Shown here one piece after another: positions 35,080-44,418 of a DNA stretch of 64,000 nt. The notes under the pieces were generated by a model. The model was not told the DNA's origin. It did not search any database and worked only from the letters and a program-made list of their open reading frames with translations. How positions within the stretch are numbered: position 1 is the first letter of the stretch; the number at the start of each line of letters is the position of its first letter. The position numbers and the translations under genes were made by a program. Origin of the DNA: Paenibacillaceae bacterium (GTDB lineage: Bacteria > Bacillota > Clostridia > Lachnospirales > Lachnospiraceae); the NCBI GenBank assembly GCA_015057705.1, contig SVDU01000001.1, forward strand, positions 310,001 through 374,000, written 5' to 3'.

Positions 35080-36030
35080 GTGAGTTTCCTTGAAACAATT
35101 CTCAAAGATGTAAAAAATGTGGCAATTATTGGCCATGTAAGGCCGGATGGGGACTGTATCGGTTCCTGTCTGGCTGCTTATAATTATCTGGAAGAAAATT
35201 ATCCGGATATTCATGCAGTGGTTTATTTAGAAGAACCATCTGTGAAATTTTCATATTTAAAAAATATTGACCGCATTGTCAGTGACTTTGGCAGAGATGA
35301 AAGTTATGACCTTTGTATCTGCTTAGACAGCAGTGACACGCTTCGTTTTGGCGAGGCGGTTAAGTACTTAAACACAGCGAAAAAGAGTCTGTGTGTCGAC
35401 CACCATATAACCAATATTGGTTATGGAACCGAGAATGTAGTAAAAGGCGATGCAAGCTCCACCTGTGAAGTTTTATATGGTCTCCTTGATGAAAGCAGGA
35501 TCAGCAAAGCAGTGGCAGAGTGCATCTATACCGGAATTATTCATGATACCGGTGTTTTTAAGTATGACTGTACATCAGCTAAAACCATGGAAATCGCGGG
35601 AAAGATGATGGGAAAAGGAATTAATTTTTCCAGCATTATCGATGACAGCTTTTACAGAAAGACTTATATCCAGAATCAGATTTTAGGGAGAGCTTTATTA
35701 GAGAGCATCACCTTTCATGACGGCAAATGCATTTTTAGTGCCATCAGCAAAAAAGAAATGGATTTTTATGAGGTCGGCAGCGCCGATATGGATGGAATCA
35801 TTGACCAGTTAAGAATTACAGAAGGCGTGGAGTGTGCTATTTTTATCTATGAAACTGCATGCAGGGAATACAAGGTGAGCCTTCGTTCCACCACAGAGCT
35901 TGATGTAAGTAAAATTGCCGTTTATTTCGGCGGGGGCGGACATAAAAAAGCAGCCGGCTGTACCATGACAGGAAGTGTTCACGACGTGATCAACAATCTG
36001 TCGGATCAGATAGCGAAGCAGCTTAATTAG
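35080..36030 (+). CDS. nrnA: DHH-family phosphoesterase, NrnA-type nanoRNase/pAp phosphatase
   Basis: A 316-residue protein with the DHH domain (IIGHVRPDGDCIGSCLAA; LCICLDSSD; SLCVDHHITN) and a C-terminal DHHA1 domain ending in GGGGHKKAAGCTM. NrnA degrades 2-5-nucleotide RNAs and c-di-AMP/GMP breakdown products and dephosphorylates pAp. A GTG start at 35080 follows AAGGAGGTG. The position between rbfA and truB is standard in Clostridia. Confidence 0.93.
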   Translation: MSFLETILKDVKNVAIIGHVRPDGDCIGSCLAAYNYLEENYPDIHAVVYLEEPSVKFSYLKNIDRIVSDFGRDESYDLCICLDSSDTLRFGEAVKYLNTAKKSLCVDHHITNIGYGTENVVKGDASSTCEVLYGLLDESRISKAVAECIYTGIIHDTGVFKYDCTSAKTMEIAGKMMGKGINFSSIIDDSFYRKTYIQNQILGRALLESITFHDGKCIFSAISKKEMDFYEVGSADMDGIIDQLRITEGVECAIFIYETACREYKVSLRSTTELDVSKIAVYFGGGGHKKAAGCTMTGSVHDVINNLSDQIAKQLN

Positions 36031-36042
36031 GAGATACAGGCA

Positions 36043-36948
36043 ATGGCAGACGGTATTATTAATGTGTATAAAGAAAAAGGCTTTACCTCTCATGACGTCG
36101 TGGCGAAAATGAGAGGTATTTTAAAACAGAAAAAAATTGGTCACACAGGAACGCTGGACCCGGACGCAGAAGGAGTGCTTCCTGTCTGCCTTGGTAAAGC
36201 AACCAAACTGTGTGACATGTTAACAGATAAAACGAAAACCTATGAGGCAGTGCTCCTTCTTGGCATGGAGACGGATACCCAGGATACTACAGGAACTGTA
36301 TTAAATACGTATCCCGTAGAGTCAGGGGAAGAAGAGGTAAAGGCTGCAGTTATGAGCTTTCTGGGTCATTATGACCAGGTTCCCCCCATGTATTCTGCAT
36401 TAAAGGTAGATGGAAAGAAGCTTTATGAACTGGCAAGAGCGGGAAAAGAGGTAGAACGGAAAGCAAGACCTGTGGAGATTCTGGATATCCGGATTGAACG
36501 GATGGAACTTCCCAGAGTGACCATTACAGTCAGCTGTTCCAAAGGAACCTATATCCGCACACTCTGCTATGATATCGGTAAAAAACTGGGATGCGGCGGA
36601 TGCATGGAATCCCTGTTAAGAACCAGGGTGTCAGACTTTGTGTTAGAGGACAGTCTTACACTTAGTCAGATCGAACAGTTACGGGATGACGGCAGCCTGG
36701 GAGAGCACATCCTTGCAGTGGACAAGGTGTTTTCTTCCTATCCCCAGCTGGTGATGAAAGAGGAATTTGACAAACTGGTCCATAACGGCAATCCTTTTAT
36801 GCGTAACCAGGCAGAAGGAGAATACCAGATCTCTGATGGTCCTGTCCGTGTTTATGACAGTAGCATGGAGTTTATCGGAGTTTATGAACCAAATGGGGAA
36901 GGAAGTCTTTTAAAGCCTCAGAAGGTTTTTCTGGGAGGAAGCAGATGA
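36043..36948 (+). CDS. truB: tRNA pseudouridine(55) synthase TruB
   Basis: A 301-residue enzyme making pseudouridine 55 in the T-loop of tRNAs. The N-terminal motif GIINVYKEKGFTSHDVV and the catalytic block KIGHTGTLDPDAEGVLPVCLGKATKL contain the active-site Asp (in GTLDPDA). YSALKVDGKKLYELARAG and SCSKGTYIRTLCYDIG are also conserved, and a C-terminal PUA-like part follows. TTAGGAGATAC precedes the ATG. Its stop overlaps the ribF start. Confidence 0.96.
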   Translation: MADGIINVYKEKGFTSHDVVAKMRGILKQKKIGHTGTLDPDAEGVLPVCLGKATKLCDMLTDKTKTYEAVLLLGMETDTQDTTGTVLNTYPVESGEEEVKAAVMSFLGHYDQVPPMYSALKVDGKKLYELARAGKEVERKARPVEILDIRIERMELPRVTITVSCSKGTYIRTLCYDIGKKLGCGGCMESLLRTRVSDFVLEDSLTLSQIEQLRDDGSLGEHILAVDKVFSSYPQLVMKEEFDKLVHNGNPFMRNQAEGEYQISDGPVRVYDSSMEFIGVYEPNGEGSLLKPQKVFLGGSR

Positions 36949-37904
36949 TGGAATATATCACTGGGACCAGAGTGTTTCAGATCAAAGAGCCAGCTGTGGT
37001 GACTCTGGGGAAATTTGACGGACGTCACAGAGGCCATAAAAAATTATTGCAGCGAATGCTGGAAATTAAGAAAGAAAAGGGATACAGGACGGCAGTATTT
37101 ACATTTGACATGTCTCCCGGCACTCTTGTAAACGGAGTTCTCCAGAAGGTAATCACCACCAACCTGGAGCGAAAAAACAATCTGGAGAGAGTAGGAATTG
37201 ACTATCTGGTGGAATACCCTTTTACTAAAGAAACGGCCAGAATGGAGCCAGAAGAATTTGTAAAACAGATTCTGGTGGGACAGATGAATGCCAGAACCAT
37301 TGTTGTGGGGACAGACTGCTCCTTCGGACATAAGGGCGCGGGAGATGCGGCATTGTTAGAGCAGTTAAAAAGCCGGTATGGCTATGAACTGATTGTGATT
37401 CCAAAAGAGCAGGACGAGCACCGGGATATCAGCAGCACTTACGTCAGAGAGCAGCTGGATCTTGGAAATATGGAAAAAGCCAATGAGTTGCTGGGAGAAC
37501 CTTATGCCATTCACGGTGAGGTGGTGCACGGCAACCATATCGGCGGAGCCATCCTTGGATTTCCAACTGCCAACATCCTTCCTCCTCCGGAAAAACATCT
37601 GCCTGTATTTGGGGTTTATGTGTCCCGTGTTTATGTAGATGGAACTTATTACGGCGGTATTACCAATATTGGAAAAAAACCCACAGTAGAGGGGATTTCT
37701 CCAGTAGGTGCAGAAACTTACATTTTTGGTATAAATCAGGATATTTATGGAAAGACTATAGAGGTACAGCTTTTACACTTCATCCGTCCGGAACGGAAAT
37801 TTGAGGGGCTTGAGCAGTTAAAAGAACAGATAGGAAAAGACAGGGAACTGGGATTAGAATATTTGAAGAACCTGCCTGGAACAGAAATCACTCAGTTGCA
37901 GTAG
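36945..37904 (+). CDS. ribF: Bifunctional riboflavin kinase / FAD synthetase RibF
   Basis: A 319-residue enzyme converting riboflavin to FMN and FAD. The N-terminal nucleotidyltransferase domain has VVTLGKFDGRHRGHKKLLQ, where family members usually have GNFDGVHLGH, so a K and an R replace common residues. VVGTDCSFGHKGAGD and ISSTYVREQLDLG follow. The C-terminal flavokinase domain has GEVVHGNHIGGAILGFPTANI and NIGKKPTV. Its ATG (36945) overlaps the truB TGA. Last gene of the translation cluster. Confidence 0.94.
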   Translation: MMEYITGTRVFQIKEPAVVTLGKFDGRHRGHKKLLQRMLEIKKEKGYRTAVFTFDMSPGTLVNGVLQKVITTNLERKNNLERVGIDYLVEYPFTKETARMEPEEFVKQILVGQMNARTIVVGTDCSFGHKGAGDAALLEQLKSRYGYELIVIPKEQDEHRDISSTYVREQLDLGNMEKANELLGEPYAIHGEVVHGNHIGGAILGFPTANILPPPEKHLPVFGVYVSRVYVDGTYYGGITNIGKKPTVEGISPVGAETYIFGINQDIYGKTIEVQLLHFIRPERKFEGLEQLKEQIGKDRELGLEYLKNLPGTEITQLQ

Positions 37905-37962
37905 GAAAAGGGCATTTTCACCGCCCGTTTCACAATTAAAAAACTTGCGAAGGAAAGTGCAT

Positions 37963-39006
37963 ATGACTGACAAAGCATGGAAAGTACTTGGCTTTGCCAT
38001 CGCCTGCGGGTGTGCCGTATGGATGGGAACAGCAGATGTACAGGCCGCAAGAACAGAGACTGATGTCAGGACCGGATCGCCTGTAGCAGGCGTGGAGGTC
38101 TATATGGATCAATATCAGCAATCCAGAGAGCAGAAGTCGACGGGGAACACGGCCGGTCTTACGCAGGAAAAAGTGAGGTATGGAACCTTCAATACTATTT
38201 TTAACAACCTTGGAGTAGCAGTTGTGGAGGATTCCTTGAACATCAGGAAAGAACCAAAGAACGATGCGGAAATCGTAGGGAAATTAAGAAGCCACTCTGG
38301 CAGCAGTGTGCTGTCGGAAGAGAATGGCTGGTATAAAATAAAATCAGGGCAGGTAACCGGTTATGTATACGGAAAATACTTAGCCACTGGGCAGGAGGCC
38401 AGAGCAATCGCATATTACGATATGCAGCTGATGCTCCGGGTAGACATCGAGACCCTTCGTGTCCGCAAACAGCCTGATACGAATTCAGAAATTGTTGGAA
38501 GAGTTCATGAGGGCGAAACGTACCGTTACATTTCCCGTAACGGAGGCTGGGTCAAAATTCAATACAACGGACAAATTGCGTATGCCTATGCGCCGGAGAA
38601 CGCTACCATTGCCTATACCATTCCGGAGGCAGAGAAAAATGGGGATCTGCGGACCCAGGTCGTAAGCTATGCGGTGAAATTCGTTGGAAATCCATACCGC
38701 TGGGGCGGAACAAACCCCAATACAGGTGCTGATTGCTCCGGCTTCATTCAATACGTAATGGAGCATGCGGCAGGCGTCCAGCTGGATCGTACCTCCAGGC
38801 AGCAGGCTGCCGAGGGGCAAGCGATTCCGTCTTCCAGCATGGAACCGGGCGATCTGTTGTTTTATTCAAGCGGCAGGGAAATCGATCACGTTGCCATGTA
38901 TATCGGGCAGGGAAAAATTGTTCATGCGGCCAACCGCAGAAGCGGGATTAAAATTTCCTCCTGGAATTACAGAAGACCGGTTACCATACGACGGGTAATC
39001 GACTAA
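37963..39006 (+). CDS. Secreted NlpC/P60 cell-wall endopeptidase with two SH3 domains
   Basis: A 347-residue exported protein. A signal peptide (hydrophobic VLGFAIACGCAVWMGTADVQA) cleaves near AQAA-like VQA. Two bacterial SH3 domains follow (VVEDSLNIRKEPKNDAEIVGKL, about residues 87-140; VDIETLRVRKQPDTNSEIVGRV, about 162-215). The NlpC/P60 domain has catalytic Cys258 in DCSGF, His309 in DHVAMYIG and His321. It cuts peptidoglycan stem peptides. The ATG at 37963 has AAGGAAA upstream; a TTG at 37945 is less likely. The unit ends at a strong terminator. Confidence 0.93.
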   Translation: MTDKAWKVLGFAIACGCAVWMGTADVQAARTETDVRTGSPVAGVEVYMDQYQQSREQKSTGNTAGLTQEKVRYGTFNTIFNNLGVAVVEDSLNIRKEPKNDAEIVGKLRSHSGSSVLSEENGWYKIKSGQVTGYVYGKYLATGQEARAIAYYDMQLMLRVDIETLRVRKQPDTNSEIVGRVHEGETYRYISRNGGWVKIQYNGQIAYAYAPENATIAYTIPEAEKNGDLRTQVVSYAVKFVGNPYRWGGTNPNTGADCSGFIQYVMEHAAGVQLDRTSRQQAAEGQAIPSSSMEPGDLLFYSSGREIDHVAMYIGQGKIVHAANRRSGIKISSWNYRRPVTIRRVID

Positions 39007-39010
39007 TTAA

Positions 39011-39060
39011 AAACGCAGACAGGTGTTTGACAATAAGTCAGATATCTGTCTGCGTTTCTT
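39011..39060. terminator. Bidirectional terminator between NlpC/P60 gene and liv operon
   Basis: AAACGCAGACAG (39011-39022) pairs perfectly with CTGTCTGCGTTT (39046-39057), then CTTGTT on the plus strand; on the minus strand the hairpin is followed by TTTAATTAG. Confidence 0.85.
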
Positions 39061-39061
39061 G

Positions 39062-39772
39062 TTAATCTTTCTTTTTTCCCAGATAAGCAGCTTTTACCGA
39101 TTCATCTGCAAGAAGCTCTTTACCAGGTCCTGACATGGTGATCCGTCCTGTTTCCAGTACGTATCCTACGTCAGCTGTATGAAGCGCCATATTGGCGTTC
39201 TGCTCGATTAAAAGGACTGTCACACCCTTTTTATTGATCTCCTTAATGATTGAGAAGATATCCTTTACAATCAGTGGTGCAAGACCAAGAGATGGTTCAT
39301 CCATCATAAGGATTCTCGGGTGGCTCATAAGAGCTCTGGCAACTGCCAGCATCTGCTGTTCTCCTCCGGAGAGTGTTCCGGAAAGCTGCCAGCTTCGTTC
39401 CTTAAGCCGTGGAAATAAATCATAGACCCAGTTAATATCCTCATCCAGATTGTCATTTCTTAAATAGGCTCCGATTTTAATATTTTCGATTACTGTCATA
39501 TCCGGAAATACCCGTCGTCCCTCTGGAACCAGTGCAATTCCCTTTGCAACAATATCCGGTGTATCCATACCGATTAATTCCTGACCGTCCAGCGTGATGC
39601 TGCTTCCGGCAGAGGGCTTTGCAAGACCTACGATGGAGCGGAGAGTGGTGCTTTTACCAGCTCCGTTTGCCCCGATTAAGGTCACAATGCTTTTGTCCGG
39701 TACTTCAAAGGAGATTCCTTTCACGGCTTCAATTCCGCCGTAGTTTACTCTTAAGTTATCAATCTTCAGCAT
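39062..39772 (-). CDS. livF: Branched-chain amino acid ABC transporter ATPase LivF
   Basis: A 236-residue ATPase of the LivF type. Walker A is GANGAGKS, signature LSGGEQQM, Walker B ILMMDEPSLGLAP, and LLIEQNANMALHTADVGYVLETGRI is the family C-terminal block. It powers uptake of leucine/isoleucine/valine or related amino acids. The ATG at 39772 follows GGGGGTGA; a GTG two codons upstream is possible. It overlaps livG by 14 bases. Last gene of a five-gene operon. Confidence 0.93.
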   Translation of the reverse strand: MLKIDNLRVNYGGIEAVKGISFEVPDKSIVTLIGANGAGKSTTLRSIVGLAKPSAGSSITLDGQELIGMDTPDIVAKGIALVPEGRRVFPDMTVIENIKIGAYLRNDNLDEDINWVYDLFPRLKERSWQLSGTLSGGEQQMLAVARALMSHPRILMMDEPSLGLAPLIVKDIFSIIKEINKKGVTVLLIEQNANMALHTADVGYVLETGRITMSGPGKELLADESVKAAYLGKKKD

Positions 39773-40625
39773 CGTCACTCACCCCCAGATATGCTTCAAT
39801 TACCCGTTCGTTATTCTGGATTTCTTCCGGAGTACCCTGTGCGATCAGTTTACCGAAATCCAGAACGTAGATGCGGTCGGAGATCTGCATAACCAGATCC
39901 ATATGGTGTTCAATCATTAATACAGTCAGGTGGTAGGAATCCCGGATCTGTTTGATAAAATCAGTCAGCTCCTGGGTCTCCTGAGGATTCATTCCTGCAG
40001 CCGGTTCATCAAGAAGCAGAAATTTTGGCTCAGTAGCAAGGGCTCTGGCAATTTCCAGGCGTCTTTGAAGGCCGTAAGGAAGAGAAGAGGCAATTTCATC
40101 TTTTAAATGAAGTAAGTTCTGCTCTTCTAAAAGAGCGGAGGTTTCTTCCCGCATTCTGGCTTCTTCCCTGCTGTTTAAACGCAGAGTCGCAGAGAATACG
40201 TTCTGTTTTGCCCTCATATGCTTTGCAATCAGTACGTTGTCAAACACAGTCAGCTGACCAAACAGCCTGATATTCTGAAAGGTACGGGCAATTCCTTTTT
40301 TTGTAATGATGTCCGGTGTATTGCGTACGATGGAGAGCGGTCTTGGTTTTACTTCTCCCAGATACATTTTCTGCATCTTTCCCTTTGGAGTGTTGGAGAG
40401 AATGGTTTCTCCCATAAAATCCACCTGTCCGAAGGTGGGTTCATAAATACCGGTCACACAGTTAAATGCAGTTGTTTTTCCAGCACCGTTAGGGCCGATT
40501 AAAGCAACGATTTCTCCCTCATTTACGTCGAGAGTTAAGCCGTTTACCGCCACAACACCGCCGAACTGCATGGTAACATCCTGCATATGAAGTACATTTG
40601 CACGGGTTTTTGCTGTCGCTGACAT
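39759..40625 (-). CDS. livG: Branched-chain amino acid ABC transporter ATPase LivG
   Basis: A 288-residue ATPase. Walker A is GPNGAGKT, the LivG-specific insert follows (about residues 78-130, IITKKGIARTFQNIRLFGQLTVFDNVLIAKH), with a degenerate signature SLPYGLQRRLEIA, Walker B FLLLDEPAAGMNP and MIEHHMDLVMQISDRIYVLDFG. The start ATG overlaps the livM stop by one base, giving coupled translation. Partner of LivF. Confidence 0.94.
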   Translation of the reverse strand: MSATAKTRANVLHMQDVTMQFGGVVAVNGLTLDVNEGEIVALIGPNGAGKTTAFNCVTGIYEPTFGQVDFMGETILSNTPKGKMQKMYLGEVKPRPLSIVRNTPDIITKKGIARTFQNIRLFGQLTVFDNVLIAKHMRAKQNVFSATLRLNSREEARMREETSALLEEQNLLHLKDEIASSLPYGLQRRLEIARALATEPKFLLLDEPAAGMNPQETQELTDFIKQIRDSYHLTVLMIEHHMDLVMQISDRIYVLDFGKLIAQGTPEEIQNNERVIEAYLGVSDDAED

Positions 40626-41728
40626 TATGTGTTTTCTCCCTTCTGTGCTTTATTTTTCTTTTTTAGTCTGCCAGGGATTCCTTTTATCAGCCGGAACAGT
40701 CCATTCCAGGAAAATTCGTTGCTACCCATAATACCTCTGCGGTAGAAGAGTACCACTGCCATAAGAAGAATGGAGAAGATAACCATACGAAAGCCGGAAC
40801 GGAACAGTGGAATCTGAACGCCTGCAATATAAAGTGGATTGTCAAAAAATCTCAGCCATTCCCTGCCTGCAGTAACCAGGAATGATCCGATTACGCTGCC
40901 GGTAACACTTCCGATACCGCCAAGAACCACGATCAGCAGAATATCATAGGTCAGGTTAATGGAAAAGGTCTTGGATTCAATGGAACGCATAAAGATGGCC
41001 AGAAGACCTCCGCCTACACCAGTGAAAAACGAGGAGATAATAAATGCCAGCTCCTTATAACGGAACAGATTCAGTCCCATGGCCTGTGCTGCCACTTCAT
41101 CTTCACGGAGAGCCTTAAATGCCCGGCCGTAAGAGGAATTGATCAAAAGTACCATTAAAAGGATACAAAGGGCACAAAGTCCGAATGCCACAAACAGGTT
41201 TGGAAAACCCGGAATGCTCTTTAAACCGTAGGAACCGTTTGTCACCTTGTTTAACTGAGGGGCTGCGATGACTGCACGGATAATCTCGGAAAATCCCAGA
41301 GTGGCGATTGCCAGGTAATCGCTTTTTAAGCGGAGAACCGGAATACCGATCAGTGCGGCGACTCCTGCCGCAAACAATCCTGCAATAATCAGAGCAAGCC
41401 AGTAAGGACAATGAAGATTTGCCAGGAAAGGAGCGATACCATCTACATAGTAAACGCTGGCTCTGGTATCAACCGGGATGGTAAGAATGGCTACCGTATA
41501 TGCCCCGATTGCCATAAAACCAGCTTGACCAAGGGAGAACAGACCGGTAAAACCAGTGAGTAAGTTCATGGAAACGGCTACCACTGCATAAATGGCGCTT
41601 CGTTCCAGTATAGAGATCTGATAGCTGTACTGCGCACTGTTCGCCTGTAAAAAGCCAAGGATACCGATGATGAACAATAAGGCGATCAGAGTATAAAGCT
41701 TGTTTTTGGAAAATGCTTTCTTTTTCAT
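40625..41728 (-). CDS. livM: Branched-chain amino acid ABC transporter permease LivM
   Basis: A 367-residue membrane protein with about nine to ten helices. Motifs include AVVAVSMNLLTGFTGLFSLGQAGFMAIGAY and the conserved ATLGFSEIIRAVI and EDEVAAQAMGLNLFRYKELAFIISSFFTGVGGGLLA (ATPase-contact loop). A basic C-terminal tail ends KKKNKAQKGENT. The start at 41728 (MKKKAF) follows GAGGTG; an extension to 41767 has no ribosome binding site. Confidence 0.92.
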   Translation of the reverse strand: MKKKAFSKNKLYTLIALLFIIGILGFLQANSAQYSYQISILERSAIYAVVAVSMNLLTGFTGLFSLGQAGFMAIGAYTVAILTIPVDTRASVYYVDGIAPFLANLHCPYWLALIIAGLFAAGVAALIGIPVLRLKSDYLAIATLGFSEIIRAVIAAPQLNKVTNGSYGLKSIPGFPNLFVAFGLCALCILLMVLLINSSYGRAFKALREDEVAAQAMGLNLFRYKELAFIISSFFTGVGGGLLAIFMRSIESKTFSINLTYDILLIVVLGGIGSVTGSVIGSFLVTAGREWLRFFDNPLYIAGVQIPLFRSGFRMVIFSILLMAVVLFYRRGIMGSNEFSWNGLFRLIKGIPGRLKKKNKAQKGENT

Positions 41729-41738
41729 AGATGACACC

Positions 41739-42620
41739 TCACACTTTATCGGTTGTCTTCTCACCAAACAGGCCGGTAGGCTTGATCAGGAGAATGATGA
41801 TTAACAGAACAAAGGTAAATGCGTCGCTGAACGTGGAATACCCCATGGCAACCAGGGCTGTTTCCCCAAGTCCCAGGATAAATCCGCCGATTACAGCGCC
41901 GGGAATACTTCCAATACCTCCGAAAACTGCTGCTACGAAACATTTCAGACCAGGTAAAGAACCGGAGAATGGAAATACGGTCATACGGTCTGTAAAATAC
42001 AGAATAGAGCCTACAGCAGCTAAAAGAGAACCGATGGCAAATGTAAAGGTGATAACGCGGTTGATCTTGATTCCCATTAAGGAAGCAGTATCGTAATCCT
42101 TGGAAACGGCACGCATTGCCATTCCGATTTTTGTTTTATTAATGAGAACGATCAGGGCATATACAATGATTAAAGTAAGTACTGGTGTGAGAAATGTTAC
42201 GAAAGATGCAGAAAGGCCGCCGATTTTAAAGATCTTCTTTAAAAACGGAATTTCCGGATAGCCCTTTGGCAGTGCCGTAAATAAGTAAGTAGCCAGGTTC
42301 TGCAGCAGGTAGGAAACACCGATTGCAGAAATCATAACGGACATTCTTGGTGCGGTACGTAAAGGACGGTATGCCACCCGCTCAATGGAAACACCTAAAA
42401 AAACGGTGATGAGTAAGACGATGGGAATGGCGATATACCATGGAAACGTAGCCATTGCGAAAATCATAAAATAGCCTGCCATCATAAAGATGTCACCGTG
42501 TGCGAAATTGATGAGCCGCAGGATGCCGTAAACCAGTGTGTAACCAATGGCAATCAGTGCGTAAGCACCGCCTAAGGAGATACCGGTCAGGCACTGCTGT
42601 AAGAAGGTTGAAAGACTCAT
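41739..42620 (-). CDS. livH: Branched-chain amino acid ABC transporter permease LivH
   Basis: A 293-residue membrane protein with about eight helices. LivH signatures are GISLGGAYALIAIGYTLVYGILRLINFAHGDIFMMAGYF at the N-terminus and AMRAVSKDYDTASLMGIKINRVITFTFAIGSLLAAVGSIL with the ATPase-contact loop. It forms the channel with LivM. AGGAGGC-like sequence precedes the ATG. A hairpin lies between it and the binding protein upstream. Confidence 0.93.
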   Translation of the reverse strand: MSLSTFLQQCLTGISLGGAYALIAIGYTLVYGILRLINFAHGDIFMMAGYFMIFAMATFPWYIAIPIVLLITVFLGVSIERVAYRPLRTAPRMSVMISAIGVSYLLQNLATYLFTALPKGYPEIPFLKKIFKIGGLSASFVTFLTPVLTLIIVYALIVLINKTKIGMAMRAVSKDYDTASLMGIKINRVITFTFAIGSLLAAVGSILYFTDRMTVFPFSGSLPGLKCFVAAVFGGIGSIPGAVIGGFILGLGETALVAMGYSTFSDAFTFVLLIIILLIKPTGLFGEKTTDKV

Positions 42621-42683
42621 GTGGCAAAATGCCTCCTATCTGTTTAGTATGGAATATACATAAAATCAGCCTCCAAATGGAAC

Positions 42684-42711
42684 GAGTGGGGAAAGAATTA
42701 CGTCCCCACTC
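42684..42711 (-). other. Hairpin between the binding-protein gene and livH
   Basis: GAGTGGGG and CCCCACTC are perfect 8-base arms around a 12-base loop. No T-run follows, so read-through with 3' protection of the binding-protein mRNA is more likely than full termination. Confidence 0.6.
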
Positions 42712-42746
42712 ATCCGTTCGTGACTGCTTTGTCGCGGTATGTGCGT

Positions 42747-43925
42747 TTATTTTACTGTAGTTGTTGTTAAGAATTTGAACTTGCCGCCTTCAACGGTCTT
42801 AATAAATGCCATATCTTTCTTTGCGTCGCCGTTTTCATCGAAGGAAATGTTTCCTGTGACACCGTCAATGGTAACACCCTTTAATGCATCGCGGATTGCG
42901 GTGCCATCTGTGGAGCCAGCCGTTTCAATTGCCTTAAGAGCGCAGAGGTAAGCGTCATAACCAAGAGCTGATACGGCAGGAATGATTTCGTCCTGTTTCT
43001 GTTCTTTTAAGTAGGTCTTAAATCCGGAGATGAATGCAGCAGCCTCATCGTTAGCCGGTTCTGCCTCATCAAAGAAAGTAGAAAGCACGATGCCATTGGC
43101 AGAGTCGCCTGCATTTTCAATGATGGTTGAGTTCTCCCATGTATCACCTGCGGCAATGGTTGCGGTAATTCCAAGCTCGCGGGCCTGCTTAATAATAAGC
43201 GGAGCCGATGTAATGGAAGATGGTGCAAAGATGATGTCAGGGTTCTGTGCCTTGATATTGGTTAAAATAGCCTTGAAATCTGTCTGGTTGGTCTGGAACT
43301 GTTCTTCACTAACAATGGTTCCGCCAAGTTTGGTAAATGCTGTCTTAAAGAAAGAACCAAGTCCGGAGGAATAGTCGTCACCAAGCTGGGTGATAATGGC
43401 CGCTTTCTTCGCTCCGTTGTCATTAGCATAGTTGGCCATAACAGTTCCCTGGAACGGATCTAAGAAGCATACGCGGAAATAGAAATCGTTGCCCTGAGTA
43501 ACCTGAGGATTGGTACAGGAAGCTCCTATTGCAGGAATCTTTGCATCTGCGAAGATCTGTCCGGCTGCAATGGATACACCAGAACCATAGCTGCCCAGTA
43601 CAACGGATACTTTTTCGCTGACAAGCTTCTGCGCTGCGTTTACGGCTTCTGTCTTATCAGATTTATTATCAACCTCCACTAATTTAACCTGAAATTCCTC
43701 TCCGCCGATCTTCACGGTTGGATGAGTCTTGTTTGCATAACGCATACCTAATACTTCCTGCATTCCGCCGCCGCCGTTCTCTCCGGTGGTTGGTTCAAAA
43801 ACTCCGATCTTGATTACCTTCTCACCGTTATCCTTTGCAGACTGGGGACTGGAACTGCATCCGGCGATTACACTGGCGCTTAAGCATGCAGCCATAGTCA
43901 GTGCAAATACTTTTTTCAATTTCAT
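42747..43925 (-). CDS. livJ: Branched-chain amino acid-binding lipoprotein (LivJ/LivK-like)
   Basis: A 392-residue extracellular binding protein. The lipoprotein signal MKLKKVFALTMAACLSASVIAGC has lipidated Cys23. Periplasmic-binding type 1 fold motifs include IKIGVFEPTTGENGGGG, EVDNKSDKTEAVNAAQKLV, VVLGSYGSGVSIAAGQIFADAKIPAIGASCTNP and VTGNISFDENGDAKKDMAFIKTVEGGKF, as in LivJ. The start at 43925 has AAGGAGGAT upstream. First gene of the liv operon. Confidence 0.93.
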   Translation of the reverse strand: MKLKKVFALTMAACLSASVIAGCSSSPQSAKDNGEKVIKIGVFEPTTGENGGGGMQEVLGMRYANKTHPTVKIGGEEFQVKLVEVDNKSDKTEAVNAAQKLVSEKVSVVLGSYGSGVSIAAGQIFADAKIPAIGASCTNPQVTQGNDFYFRVCFLDPFQGTVMANYANDNGAKKAAIITQLGDDYSSGLGSFFKTAFTKLGGTIVSEEQFQTNQTDFKAILTNIKAQNPDIIFAPSSITSAPLIIKQARELGITATIAAGDTWENSTIIENAGDSANGIVLSTFFDEAEPANDEAAAFISGFKTYLKEQKQDEIIPAVSALGYDAYLCALKAIETAGSTDGTAIRDALKGVTIDGVTGNISFDENGDAKKDMAFIKTVEGGKFKFLTTTTVK

Positions 43926-43943
43926 AATTTTATCCTCCTTTTT

Positions 43944-44023
43944 GTGTGTCTCATGCAAAAACAAGTGTCTTCCGTGCAGACACACGTTGCATTATATTAT
44001 AGCAGAAGATGAGAAAAGTGCAA
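43944..44023 (-). promoter_or_regulatory. Promoter and leader hairpin of the liv operon
   Basis: Minus strand TTGCAC (44023-44018), 16-base spacer, TATAAT (44001-43996). The leader of about 60 bases holds an inverted repeat, AGACACAC (as GTGTGTCT, 43944-43951) pairing with 43978-43985, which lies just before the ribosome binding site and might control translation. No T-box or amino-acid-sensing RNA was recognised. Confidence 0.6.
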
Positions 44024-44058
44024 GAAAAAAATGAAAGAAAATAATAATATAAAGTAAA

Positions 44059-44107
44059 TTCTTATTTTAAGAATAAGAAAATGTGGTAGTGATTTGCACC
44101 ACTACCA
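44059..44107. repeat. Two tandem hairpins in an AT-rich intergenic stretch
   Basis: TTCTTATT-5-AATAAGAA (44059-44079) is followed five bases later by TGGTAGTG-8-CACTACCA (44084-44107). Both are perfect. They sit in the 493-base gap between the divergent liv operon and the secreted-protein gene. Apart from these and the two promoters, nothing coding was seen in the gap. Confidence 0.55.
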
Positions 44108-44293
44108 TTTGTAGGTAATTATAAGGCTAAAGTAAATAATTTTGTCTTATATATACGATAGGGAATATTTTATAATATCGTACAAGTATTGTTATATGAT
44201 TTTTGCTTTACGTATACATTACTTAGATCAAAACATAAATTATAGTATAATTTTATTTATTCATCAAAAATAATAAATAAATTAATTAAAATA

Positions 44294-44322
44294 TTGACAT
44301 TGTAAATAAAAAAATATATCAT
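44294..44322 (+). promoter_or_regulatory. Putative promoter of the small secreted protein gene
   Basis: TTGACA (44294-44299), 17-base spacer, TATCAT (44317-44322), giving a leader of about 90 bases. Confidence 0.5.
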
Positions 44323-44418
44323 ATACTTATGATCGACTATAAAGAATGAAACTTGATAAATATTAACAATAATATATAATATTATTATTAATCAGCAATT
44401 TTGCCATGGAGGGATATA

